Positions 46,466-57,526 of a DNA stretch of 64,000 nt are shown here, in pieces; the first letter of the stretch is position 1; every line of letters begins with the position of its first letter. The stretch lies in NCBI GenBank assembly GCA_963930645.1, contig OZ005648.1, forward strand, positions 5,346,131-5,410,130, written 5' to 3'. The notes beneath the pieces were generated by a model. It ran no database searches, was not told where the DNA came from, and saw nothing but the letters and a program-made list of their open reading frames with translations. Both the position numbers and the translations under genes were made by a program. Origin of the DNA: Salticus scenicus (lineage: Eukaryota > Arthropoda > Arachnida > Araneae > Salticidae).

Positions 46466-47388
46466 AGAGGGCATTCATTCCATTATTATTTGATCATTTC
46501 TATTTGTGACTGGGATAAATAATAAAGCTTCAAAAATAATCTGCAGACCAAAAAAAAAAAAAAAAATCTGTGACGTACGTCACATGTCTCTTATTTTCTG
46601 CTATGTGGGTTGTATTTGTACAGCATATTATAGTTATCTTATTTCATGTTGAAGGTAAAATTTATGCCAAGACCGTATCCAAGGGGAAGGAGAGTTGAAG
46701 GGTTTAAACACCCCCTGAAATTTTGTAGATTTGTATAAAATTTTTGAGTTAAACTACATTTTTAACACTCAACATTATGTATTAAACTTTGAACCTCCTC
46801 TGAAAAATTTTTCTCGCTATGACCTTAATTTATGACATCAAAAATTTTATTTCTGAATAGCATTTTACTAAAATTGCTAAATATTTAATTCTTTATAAAT
46901 TGTATACATGTGTTTTTATCATTGAATTATGCTTTTTCTGAACAATACACTTAATAATATGATAAGTTAATGTCTTTCATTGAATCCTATTTCTAAAATT
47001 CAGTTATAATTTTTATGAAATAATTATTACAGCATAGTGTCATAATTTCTTTTCAAGTAATAAATTAGTCGGCAGTTTGGGATTTGGAATGTTGTACTCT
47101 TTTTTAACAATTGAACAATATATTTTAATAATATGATTTATATATTGGTATTCAGGCAACAGATATGTGTTAATATTATTTGCAATATTTTGTTTTCGCA
47201 TGTGTGTATTCTTTCAGAGCGAGCATTTCATGGACTATTAAATATAGTCCCCTCATCATGAGTTACTCTCATTATTTTATGATAGCATTTTTTTGTTTTT
47301 TAAATAAAAGAAAAGATTACATTAAGTGAAGATTACTATTCAAAAGTGTTGTTAGTCAGGAACATAAATCATGCACACTATGTATGAC

Positions 47389-47569
47389 CAGTGCTGCCAG
47401 ATTTGAGGGAAATTTTTATTCAACAGCCACTGTTAAATTTTATTTGTAATGGTTACCTAATTACATAGAAGATTTCTGTGAAAGATGTTTCGGAACAATT
47501 AGCAAACCGCTTCAATTAAAATTTAGTGGTGGGTGTCAAATAAAAATTTCCCTCAATCTGGCAGCCCTG
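47389..47569. mobile_element. hAT-type MITE with perfect 8-bp target duplication
   Basis: Ends CAGTGCTGCCAGATTTGAGG and, reversed, CAGGGCTGCCAGATTGAGGG; TGTATGAC is duplicated exactly (47381-47388, 47570-47577). 181 bp with no coding. Confidence 0.93.
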
Positions 47570-47744
47570 TGTATGACATGTGTATATATTGCATGTCTTC
47601 AAGTTGCATTTCAATTAAGCAGTAATAGGTTACAGAAATAATAGGATATTGGAATATATTACCAAAGGTACGAAGTGACCAATTATAGAAATGTAACTGT
47701 ACTGTATAGTATACAACTAATTCCATGTAGCTCAAACATTTGTA

Positions 47745-48844
47745 CAGTCAGAGAAAAAAAAAAAAAAACACTCAATTTAACTTTGTTGCTAATCGATGTA
47801 GAAAAATGTAATAGGTATCATTAGACGGGGAATTGCGAGTAGTTTCAGAAAATGAACTGAAATTTTGAATTGGGGGTCGTCTACATATTAAAACATGGAC
47901 CAACTTTGGATTTTTTCAATAGTAATGCCCCATTTTTATTTTATATTTGAATTCCTGGGATCGTGACAACGCGAAAAAGTATATTGGTTGTATATTTTAC
48001 TTATTTTTTCACAGAGTTATAAGCGTTCAAAGTTTGAAGGTGTTAATGTTAAATTCATATTTCAAACTTTTATTAATATCTTCACAAAAAGTAACTTGAT
48101 CGATATAATTGTTTTTTTACGAGATACAGTGAAGAAACCCAAACATAATCCATCATTACTTTTGATTCTGAAAAATATTTTTAATTCTGAAAATTATTAA
48201 TAAATTCATAAAAATTATGAATTATGACCTATATTTTTACATAAAATGAATGCTGAAAAATATGGGTATACAAATTTGCAGCTCATTCTAGTTATTAGTT
48301 TTCGAGATATAAATAAATCTTTCTTTTGGAGTGGTTTAGGGGGCCGTCTCTTATAAAGTTTTGCATGAGATAACGAATTAAATCTTAAAAAATAACAAGG
48401 TTAATTTATTAACTTTGTTAAGTCAGTTAAGTTAACTTTGTTAGTTAAGTCATTAATTTTTATAATTCTTTTTTACCTGAAAGATTTCCGGTGTGAAACA
48501 TTAAAATTTTATCTGTTTCTTATAGGATCTTAATTTTATTTTTCTACATTTACTGATAACCCCCTAACACATTTTTGGTTAATACTAAAGTTAAAGTATG
48601 CAAACAGTATACTTTTCTGCACTGCAAGTCTCTCAGAAATTCGAATATGAAGTCAAAATTGGGTGTTGCTATTGAAAAAATCAAAGTTGGCGCTCATTTC
48701 AATATGTAGATGACCCCCAATTCAAAATTCGACAACATTTTCAGAAAGTGCATTTAATTTCCTGTTGAATTATGTCTATTAGATGTTCCTGGTCAATCAA
48801 TAACAAAATTACAGCGGGTGTTGCGTTTTTTTTTTCCCTGACTG
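47745..48844. mobile_element. Tc1/mariner-type element with long imperfect inverted repeats
   Basis: Ends CAGTCAGAGAAAAAAAAA and, reversed, CAGTCAGGGAAAAAAAAAAC, with TA on both sides (47743-47744, 48845-48846). The inverted similarity continues about 200 bp inward ('AATTGGGGGTCGTCTACATATT' against the reverse complement near 48710). No transposase seen; 1.1 kb. Confidence 0.82.
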
Positions 48845-48846
48845 TA

Positions 48847-49655
48847 CCAACTTCCAAATTAATCAACAGATTTTTTCTGATTGCTGTTGCAAACAGAGAC
48901 ATGCAATTTCAGTTTGATGTTTTGGCAATTATAAATTTTGTAAAACTCAGAAATCCACACATCACAGCTAATGTAAACAATGTATTTCATACTAAAATTT
49001 TCAAGAGAAAAAAAAAAGAAAAATCAAGATAGCACTTATTTTATTGGTGATTTTATTTTACTGAATCTAATGAGGTAAGGAAAAATTATTTTAATTGAGG
49101 TTTCGATCTTGGAGATGAGTACATGAGTACCTAAATTTTTTAACACAATATTCGTGTTTGAACAGAAAATAACAACAATTAAAAATTTACAAGAAAAAAA
49201 TTCTACGCAAAATAAATTTTATACTTTTATTCTTCAACTATGTTTCTTGCAAAAATAGGAGTCTCTTTGCAAGTGCTGACTTGAAGATTTCAGCGAGGTG
49301 ATAATCCTTGTGGTTGAGAGAAAATAGTGATAAGGAAATGCTAAATAACTGAATGTTAATCGAATCCCAATCTGTTGGTCAATTTGGCACCGCTCCAACC
49401 TTTTTGAACCGTCATCAGTGCTAGGTTTGAGAAACGTGGATACACTATACTTTTATCTGTATTTCTAATGTAATAAAATTGTAAGTTTATAATTCACAAA
49501 TTTATTGTATTAGATGTTTACATTCTTAAATTTTGTATTTTATTTATTGATAACATATACATCAGATTTGTATGCTTGACACTTAAAGCCCGCTTGTAAA
49601 TATTCGTCAGATAAAGACAGATAGCACAAGACAGAATTACAGCACGAAGAATTGG
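48847..49655. other. TMEM170 intron 2 sequence, no recognised features
   Basis: No element ends or coding signatures seen between the Tc1-type element and the tRNA-like unit. Confidence 0.45.
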
Positions 49656-49660
49656 AAAAA

Positions 49661-49743
49661 CACCAGCACGGGAATCGAACCTGCTCTCCTACGCTCGAAG
49701 GCGATTAGCAGTGTGGTAATATAACCACTCGGCCACGGAGGGC
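49661..49743 (-). tRNA. tRNA-Ser(GCT)-like pseudogene or SINE head
   Basis: The minus strand reads CCCTCCGTGGCCGAGTGGTT (box A region of serine tRNAs), CTGCTAA (GCT in the anticodon position), a long variable region, and GGTTCGATTCCC (box B). Acceptor and anticodon stems pair poorly (CCACA against TCGCC), so it is not a functional tRNA. No SINE body or tail could be delimited below 49661. Confidence 0.55.
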
Positions 49744-49882
49744 TGAGTATTTTATTTAATGGAACAATTTTTAATTTGTTTATTGAAAAAAAAATTATGT
49801 ATATACATACTTTATGTTTCACTGCATTAATTTATTATTACTTTTGTAATATTTTACATACAGACTTATATCTCTATCATTT

Positions 49883-50313
49883 TTAACGGCCCTCTTCACT
49901 CACCGTCGCCGGAAGCCGAAGCTAATGCTATTCTATGGGAAATTTTTCTTTACAAATAACTTATTAACCAATACATATTTTTAAAGTCTGTTTTCACATT
50001 CTGAAAGTTCCCAGATGTTAAATTGACGCACCTTTTCTAAAAAATTATTTTTTTATATTTTATTTTGAAGCTGCAAAATACGAATTTTCAATATGTGAAT
50101 TTTTTTTCATTTTGCAATTTCTAAATAAAATATTAAAAATTAAAAAAATACATTTTTAAAAAAGGTGCGTCCATTTAACAGTTGGGAATTTTCTGAATGT
50201 GAAAACAGAATTTCAAAATATGTATTAGTTAATAAGTTATTTGTAAAGAAAAATTTCCCATAGAATAGCATTAGCTTCGGCTTCCGGTGGCGGTGAGTGA
50301 AGAGGGCCCTTAA
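49883..50313. mobile_element. TTAA-flanked palindromic MITE, copy B
   Basis: TTAA at both borders (49883-49886, 50310-50313); ends GGCCCTCTTCACTCACCGTC and, reversed, GGGCCCTCTTCACTCACCGC. The two halves are complementary nearly throughout. Clearly the same family as 11018-11461. Confidence 0.88.
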
Positions 50314-50861
50314 TGCATTATATATAGCATTAAAATTCTAGTTTGGAAATGCAAATAAAAAAAAAAAATACCTAAAATTTACAAATTCTAATATCTGTAC
50401 AGTCTCTTTCTGGTCCCAAGTTTTTTTTTTTTTTTTTTTTTCTTATTTATTTTAATCTGTTAATTTCTTTATTTGATATTTTTTTTTTTTTACAGAGACA
50501 TTTTTTTATGATAAGTAAAATGATTAAAACCAGTTATTTATGGTCGCGTGGATTTTTGGAAGTACTATAAAGACTTTTAGATAATAATAATAATCATTAT
50601 TATTTACTTTTTTGGGAAGGTGAGGAGTAGATGTAAAAAAAATTGTATTGTTGAAAACATTTTTTTGCAGATACAGGTCCTAACTCATATCGCCTTAAAT
50701 TTATATAAGTATGATTGATATTTAATTGACATACGATGCTTTTTAGCCATTAAACAAGAGAAAATTTTTTGTTCTTCTTTAATTATCTTGCTGGAAATTT
50801 GTTTCTTCGATTATTAAACCTACACTAGTAGATAAACATTTTTTTTACAATTAAATTTTAG

Positions 50862-50992
50862 GTGCAGCAATTGCTGGTGTATATAGTGCTTCAAGATTTC
50901 AGATGATGCCTGACTACGCTTTGGTTTGGGGAACTGGACAAACATTCTTAGCAGCAGTCATGTCTTTTACAAGGATCTTGGCTACTTTATAA
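50862..50992 (+). CDS. TMEM170A: TMEM170 membrane protein, coding exon 3 (C-terminus)
   Basis: Encodes (S)AAIAGVYSASRFQMMPDYAL followed by VWGTGQTFLAAVMSFTRILA and TL-stop. The end GTGQTF...SF-RILATL is the diagnostic C-terminus of TMEM170 proteins; the third membrane segment spans about residues 93-113. Acceptor AAATTTTAG; the leading GT completes the Ser codon opened by A in exon 2. Joined CDS: 49 + 171 + 131 = 351 nt, 116 residues. Intron 2 is 14.1 kb and holds the tandem array and many transposons, yet both splice sites are intact. Confidence 0.96.
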
Positions 50993-51167
50993 AATTCAAT
51001 TTTGTCCTTAAATTATTTTGGAAAATCATACATATCTTGTAAATATTTTATAAAAAAAAAAATAATAACTTTGTACATTTCTCTACCTTTCACTTGCACA
51101 ATATATATATAGTGGGATGTAAGTTTACAGATCAGCATGAATCTTTTGTTAAAATATTGATCTGTAT

Positions 51168-51173
51168 AATAAA
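51168..51173 (+). terminator. Polyadenylation signal AATAAA of TMEM170
   Basis: AATAAA lies about 175 bp after the stop codon, followed by AACAAAATGTCACTTGTC and a T-rich stretch. It is the first canonical hexamer downstream of the last exon. Confidence 0.6.
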
Positions 51174-51690
51174 ACAAAATGTCACTTGTCATATTTGTTA
51201 TTTATTTCAATTGAAATTCATTTGGAATGTCTAATAAGACCTGATTTCTGATGTTATCTGGACATCTTGTTTCTTAATTGTCTTTCATTTATCTTTTTAA
51301 TCAATTGAAATTAAAAAAACTTTTCTTTTCCTTTTTTTTTTCTTTTGAGTTGTAAATTCAACAATGGCTTAGTTTGGATCACTTAAAGTGACGTTTTCAT
51401 TTTTTCTGCTTTGGATTATACACCGCAATCCAAAACTCGGCAATTTGCATTAATTGCAGTTTAGTTATTTTCAATACAAAAATCCACACGCTGAAAATGA
51501 GAGATGTATGAATTTTTGGTGTTTTGCAACAGTTTAATGACACATTTGTGACAAGTTTAATGACACTTTGAGTTGGGATATGCCCCTTAAACAAAAGCTG
51601 TGAAAAACAAAATTTTTAATCTTTAGTTGTTTTGGATCAGCAAAATCCCCATTCTACAAATACACGATTTATGGTTTAGAGCTCTTTTTC

Positions 51691-52140
51691 TTAAGAGCGG
51701 ACAATACCTAATCTCGCCGTCAGCCTTCGCCCATGTTATTCTATGGGAAAATTTGTTTACATAATGACTCATTACCTAATGAATATTTTTCAATTCTGTT
51801 TTCACATTTAGAAAATTTATAAGCGTTCAATTAGTACTTGTTTTCCAAAAATTGATTTTTTAAAATTTTAGTATTTCATTTTGCGATTAGAAAATGAGAA
51901 AAATGCATTTTGGGAAAAATCGCATTTTTGAACTCAAAATTAAAATGTAAAAATTAAAAAAAAAAAAAAAAAAAATGAATTTTTCAAAAATGAGTACTCA
52001 TTTAACGGTTATGAATTTTCTGACTGCGAAAACAGAATTTAAAAATATACATTAGGTAATGTGTAATTGTAGCAACAAATTTTCCCATAGAATAACATGG
52101 GCGAAGGCTGCCGGCGATATTAGGTATTGTCCCCTCTTAA
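51691..52140. mobile_element. TTAA-flanked palindromic MITE, copy C (diverged)
   Basis: TTAA at both borders (51691-51694, 52137-52140); ends GAGCGGACAATACCTAATCT and, reversed, GAGGGGACAATACCTAATAT. It shares 'CCCATAGAATAACAT' and its mirror with copies A and B, but has different termini, so it is a relative rather than the same subfamily. Confidence 0.8.
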
Positions 52141-52456
52141 AGCGACATTTTTATGTTTTTGCATTAATGTATTATGGTTTTTGGATCTTTGCAATATTTA
52201 AAGTGACGTTTTCATGGTTCTCGCTTTGAGGTATCACACGTCAACAAAAACTCTGCATTTTGCACTATTTGCAGCTAATTATTTGGGACACAAAAATCCC
52301 CATTCTAAATATACAAGATTTGTGGATTTGCAACTCGTTAATGCAAAATTTTTTAGGCTTTTGTGTTGGTGTATCCCTTCTAATCAAAAACTTTTAAAAT
52401 CATGCTATTTTTAATAAAAAAGAACCACAAAACTGGCACTGAAAAAAATATTACTT

Positions 52457-52708
52457 ACAAACTTTGAATAAACACCATAAAATGCAATAAACTTGCAACA
52501 ATTGTTTCGGGTCGAAAAAACACGCGACCCTTCATCAAGCGAATGAAGTAAGCACGAGTGCTGCAGTCAAAGCGGCAACGCACAGTGCTGCTTTGACTGC
52601 AGCACTCGTGCTTACTTTATTCGCCTGATGAAGGGTCGCATGTTTTTTCGACCCGAAACAATTGTTGCGAGTTTATTGCATTTTATGGTGTTTATTCAAA
52701 GTTTTTAA
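52457..52708. mobile_element. Fold-back of two head-to-head hammerhead-bearing segments
   Basis: The two arms (52457-52580 and 52587-52708) are about 95 percent reverse-complementary. The centre is a GC-rich hairpin, AGCACGAGTGCTGCAGTCAA and its mirror, around a short loop. Each arm carries a hammerhead-like motif followed by 'GTTTATTGCATTTTATGGTG' then 'TTTATTCAAAGTTT'. Two retrozyme or Penelope-like 3' segments in inverted arrangement would explain it. Confidence 0.75.
52621..52670 (+). ncRNA. Hammerhead-ribozyme-like motif, fold-back copy
   Basis: Stem I TCGC/GCGA (52621-52624, 52667-52670), CTGATGA (52625-52631), extra A, stem II GGGTCG/CGACCC with a 10-nt loop (52633-52654), GAAA (52655-52658), stem III ACAA/TTGT without a loop, T at 52666 as the cleavage site. 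All core bases are intact. The opposite-strand copy in the left arm (about 52500-52549) has TTGATGA and a mismatched stem I. Confidence 0.7.
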
Positions 52709-52909
52709 GTAATACATGCTATTTTTAGTTATTTGGAATACCAATATTTTCCCCACTCAATGCGAGATTTATGGCTTTTTGCTGTTTGCAACAGTTAAAT
52801 GCAACATTTTTAGGTTTTTTCGTTGGGGTTTCTTCCTCAAACAAAAACTCTTGAAAATCCTACTCTTTGGTATTTCGTTGTATGGAATCCCCATTTCGAA
52901 ATTACGAGA

Positions 52910-53109
52910 NNNNNNNNNNNNNNNNNNNNNNNNNNNNNNNNNNNNNNNNNNNNNNNNNNNNNNNNNNNNNNNNNNNNNNNNNNNNNNNNNNNNNNNNNNN
53001 NNNNNNNNNNNNNNNNNNNNNNNNNNNNNNNNNNNNNNNNNNNNNNNNNNNNNNNNNNNNNNNNNNNNNNNNNNNNNNNNNNNNNNNNNNNNNNNNNNNN
53101 NNNNNNNNN
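52910..53109. other. Assembly gap (200 N)
   Basis: Exactly 200 N within the satellite-like array. The round size suggests a placeholder, so the true number of array units is unknown. Confidence 0.99.
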
Positions 53110-53742
53110 GTTATGGTTTTTTGATCTTTGCAACACTTTATTGCGACATTTTAAAGTCTTTTTGCTTTGGAATATTACTCGCGACAAAAAACTCTACAGT
53201 TCGCGGTATTTGCAGTTTAGTTGTTTTGAACTCCAAAATTCAAACTCTGAAAAAGTGAGATGTATGTTTTTTTTTCGTTTTTGCAATAATTTAATGTAAC
53301 ATTTTTAAGGTTTTTGTGATAGGTTATGTCCCTTAAACAAAAAGTGTGAAAATACAAATATTTAATGATTAGTTGTTTGGAAAATCAAATTTCCATTCCA
53401 GAAATACAATATTTGTGGCCTTTAGCTTTTTGCAACACCTAAAGCGACGTTTTCATGTTTTTTGCTTTGGGGTATCACCTGCAAAGAAAAACTCTTATTC
53501 AGCTATTTGCAGTTTAGTTGTTTTGAACACCGAAATCCACATTCTGAAAATGCAAGATGTATTGTTTTTTCGCTTTTGCAACATATTTAGGTTTTTGTGA
53601 TAGGTCATGTCCCCTAAACAAAAAACACAAAAATCTAAATATTAATGTTTAGATGCTTGGGACAACAAATGCCAATTCTAAAAATACAAGATATATGGTT
53701 TCTAGCTCTTTGCAACACTTAAAGCGACGTTTTCTGCTTTGA

Positions 53743-54048
53743 CAGGGTTGCTACGCCACCTGGAAAAAGGGGAAAACATGGAAAACTCAGGGAATTCTGA
53801 AATTTTTTGGAAAAACATTGGAAAATTGTTTCATAATCAAATATTAAAAAAAAAATTTAGTGCTTTATAATGAATCAATTATGTTTTTTTCCCCAACTAT
53901 AGTAAGTTAATAAAATTAATGTACCCTAATTATGTTCAATTGACTTGTAAACATGTTAGATTCTAATGCTGCATGATTGCGTGTCATCTATTTTACTTCT
54001 CAGGGAATTCAGGGAATTTTTTTTTTTGTGATTTGTGTAGCAACCCTG
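53743..54048. mobile_element. hAT-type MITE (CAGGGTTGCTAC ends) in the array
   Basis: Ends CAGGGTTGCTACGCCACC and, reversed, CAGGGTTGCTACACAAAT; 'CAGGGAATTC' repeats near both ends. It splits the array phrase TGCTTT-GGGGTATCAC; TTTG is shared on both sides. Confidence 0.8.
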
Positions 54049-55140
54049 TTTGGGGGTATCACCCACACCCAAAACCTCTGCAATTTGTGTTATTTGGAAT
54101 TTAGTTTTGAACACCGAAATCCCCACTCTGAAAATGCGAGATGTGGGATTTTTTCGTGTTTACAACACTCTAATGGAACATTTTTATGTTTTTGTAATAG
54201 GGTATGTTCCTTAAACAAAAACTGTGAAAATCCAAATATTTAATGTTTATTTGTTTGGAACAAAAAACGTCCATTCCAGAAATACAATATTTACAGTTTT
54301 CAGCTCTTTGCAAAACCTATAGCGATGTTTTCCTGTTTTTTCATTGGGGTATCACCCGCAAAAAAAAAAAAAAAAAAAAATTGCAATTTGTGCTATTTGC
54401 AGTTTAGTTGTTTGGAACACACAAATCCCCATTCTAAAAATACGAAATTTGTTATACTCTTTGCAACTTGTTAGTGTGACATTTTTAGGTTTTTGCATTG
54501 TTGTATCCCGTCTAAGCAAAAACTTTTAAAATTATGTTATTTTTAGTTATTGGAATACCGAAATCCCCACTCTAAAAATGAGGGATTTATGGCTTTTTGT
54601 TGTTTGCAACATTTTTAGATTTTTGCAATGAGTTTTCTTCCCCAAACAAAAACACTGAAAATCCTACTCTTTGGTATTTCGATGTATGGAATACCCAAAT
54701 TCCCATTTTGAAATTGCGAGATTTGTGGTATTGTGCTCTTTGCAACACTTTAATGCTACATTTTAGACTTTGCTTTGGGATATTACTCACGGAAAAAAAC
54801 TCTATAATTTGTGGTATTTGTAGTTGTTTCGAACTCCAACATCCAAACTCTGAAAATGTGAGATGTATGGATTTTTTCGATTTTGCAACACTTTAATGCA
54901 ACATTTTTAGGTTTTTGTGGTAGGTTATGTCCCCTAAACAAAAAGTGTGAAAATAAAATATGGAGATTTTGGTATTCCATACAACGAAATACCAAAGAGC
55001 AGGATTTTTAAAGTTTTTGTTTGGGGAAGATAACCCATCTGAAAAACCAAAAAATGTTGCATTTAACTGTTAGAAACAACAAAAAGCCATAAGTCTCGCA
55101 TTTTCAGAGTGTAGATTTCAGTATTCCAAATAATTAAAAT

Positions 55141-55585
55141 TAAAATATATTAATTCTAAAATCATGATTTTAAAAGTTTTTGCTTAGAAAAGATCCGGGG
55201 GCATTTAGTGGGGGGAGGGGTCTCTAAAAAGTCCCTTATTTTGGCAAAATGATCCCTAAGCCCCCCTTTTTTTTTAATATGCCTATCAAAAACTTAAGAT
55301 TTTTAGGCATGCCAGGAAAAAAAAAAATAAATCATTCAAATGCGATGAAATTACTTAGGCCATATACCTTATAATACATATAGAATACCGGAATGATTAA
55401 CTTTTGGCAGGCAATAATCTGATATGTAACAAACAGGGACTAATATTCATAGGTAAATCAACGAATAGGCCATATCGGGGGCAGGGACTAAAGTTAGAGC
55501 GGTCATCGAGCCAATTGTCCCCTCATCATTGCATAGTGCTACCACAATTACATTGGATGCATTCACTCAGAAGTCCGATTATTTT
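55141..55585. other. Array flank, no recognised features
   Basis: G-rich and C-rich short runs near 55205 and 55262. No signature until the Tc1 relic. Confidence 0.4.
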
Positions 55586-55882
55586 CAGTTCAGTAATGAG
55601 CCCGGTTTCAAACTCAACTCTGATGACCCGCAAAGATATGTATATCTTTAAGTAAAAAAGTTGTTGCAGAACCGTTGCATTATTACTTTGCAACAACCTG
55701 GTAATAAATAGTCCGGATTTAAATCTGAATGGAAATATGGTATCTTTGAAGCAATTAAGGGAGCATATATGCAACTTTGATACAATGAAATACTCCTTGA
55801 ACATATACGAAAATTAATTATCTCAATGCCCACTTGTTGTACAGTCATCATCAAGGCTAGAGGTAGCCCCACAAAGTGTTAA
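55586..55882 (+). pseudogene. Tc1-type transposase C-terminal relic
   Basis: In-frame pieces are QFSNEPGFKLNSDDPQRYVY, which corresponds to the FSDESRFxLxSDD block holding the first catalytic Asp (here Asn); NSPDLNLNGN-MVSLKQLREH (about 55707-55770), matching SPDLNPIENxWxxLK but lacking the Glu; and LLEHIRKLIISMPTCCTVII then KARGSPTKC-stop (55794-55882), the classic Tc1 end (SMPxRCxxVIxAxGxxTKY). The part with the second Asp is deleted or scrambled. No flanking inverted repeats were found. Confidence 0.85.
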
Positions 55883-57526
55883 TGGCATAGGATTTCACAA
55901 AATGCATAACATTTATACAGAATATGAAAATTAAACAAGAAATTTTTTCTTTTTTGCTGACACATTTTATTGAACACTTATTTAGGGGGGAAAATAAGAA
56001 AATGGCATGTTAAATTTTTAACACAGAATAAGATCAGAAAAACCTTCAGTATGCATTGATTCTTAACACTTTCCAACTGTACATACTCATTGTATCATTA
56101 TAACATTCAGTATTTTTTGTCTACGATATCGCACAACGAAAAGACAGTAAAGTAGACAGATAAACTAAATGACTCTTAAACACTGTTAAAAATGCTTAAT
56201 ACAAATAGAATTGCAGCCCCTAATGTATCTAAATATTTTAGTATAGTCCTGTAAATCTGAAGATTAAAACGTATTAGTCTATATACAAAACATAATTATG
56301 TCAATTTTTTTTATGATTTTCGCAGAAGAAAGTTATCAAAATAGGATATTATATAAAAATGTCTCCAAAAATGCAGTGTATTGGCTTCTTGTGAGGAGGT
56401 GTTCCTGTACACAAACTAGTTGTACAGGACCTATTAATGCCATTTTAAATAGGCAGACCCTGCAGAGCTCCTACTTTTTACAACTGTTACCTTTTTTTCC
56501 CCTCCTTCTTTCTAGTTTTGGTTCAGCTTTGTAAATTTGAGAATGAAAAAAATTTTTTTTTTTTTTTTTTTTTTATTTTAAGCAAAAAATAATTTTCAAA
56601 ATCAACTACAGTGCAGTCTTCGAAATCTGATCTTTTCAAATCCAGAAAATTACAAAATCTAGGATAATTTGCAATTTTAATTGTTTATCATTGGATTTAG
56701 CTTCTTAACTTGCCGATAGATGGCAGCACCATTCAGTTTTTTTTTTTACAGTGAGTAATTTCTATTCAATATTTTCTTTTTAATTTATATTTAGGATTAG
56801 TTTTCTTTTAATATTTACAGTTGAGTACCATTAAACCGCGAATCTGTAACTCACGATGCTCCGGTAAATGTAAACCAATTTCATTTCAGCAGAAATATTT
56901 TAAAATTTATTAAATAATTGAAAATGTATAAAATATTTGTAATTTATACATTTTTTTTTTTTTTTTTTTTTTTTTTTTGGAAAGATATTCTTGATATTAA
57001 ATTTAATTTTAAAGTGAATACTACAAAATAAAAAAGCATATTATCTTGAAATTTAAATTTTCAATCAAAGCCTTTATTGAATGATAATTCTCATTTCAGT
57101 TCTTCATTACGTTGGTAAATTCAGATATTGGTAATTAGAAAAGTTCAAAATTTTGTAAAAATCATTTTAAAAAGAATAGACATTTTCTTTTCTTTCTTTT
57201 TTTTATTCGAATGTATTTTATCTGATAATATATTACATTATTTCACGAAACGAAAGCAAGGGAATGTTTAGTACAAATTTTGTTCAAAAGATGGCGCCAC
57301 CAAATATTCCTAAACCGCTAATATGATAAATGCGATCAGTCTTTTCTGTAAATTCGGCAGTGGAAATTTTTTGAAATTGTAATCAAATTAAAACATCAAA
57401 AAGTTCTTATTTCTTTTTTTTTTTTTTTTTTTATTTCATTTGTAATTTTGTCCTTTATCTTTTAAGCTGTATGATTTATTCTTTTTCTTCTGTTCTAATT
57501 AAAAAAAAAAAAAAAAAAAACCTTGC
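55883..57526. other. Repeat-poor stretch with possible Tigger-like ends
   Basis: CAGTGCAGTCTTCGAAATCTG at 56612 and CAGTTGAGTACCATTAAACC at 56819 look like solitary Tigger-type termini, without partners found by eye. Long T runs at 56550 and 56950. No coding evidence. Confidence 0.35.

Larger units (their letters stand above)
51390..55140 (+). repeat. Satellite-like tandem array, about 170-190-bp units
   Basis: Units recur with 'TTTGGAA-ACCGAAATCCCCA-TCT-AAAATG-GAGATTTATGG', 'TTTTTGCAACACTTTAATG-AACATTTTTAGGTTTTTG', 'TAGGTTATGTCCC-TAAACAAAAA' and 'TGAAAATCC'. About 15 units can be followed. They are interrupted by a TTAA MITE (51691-52140), a fold-back (52457-52708), the N gap and a hAT MITE (53743-54048). 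From 54960 the unit is inverted. It starts 0.4 kb after TMEM170. Confidence 0.85.

Noticed and set aside
52716..53299. Long open frames around 52.7-53.3 kb
   Set aside because: They are open only because they run through 200 N and satellite units.
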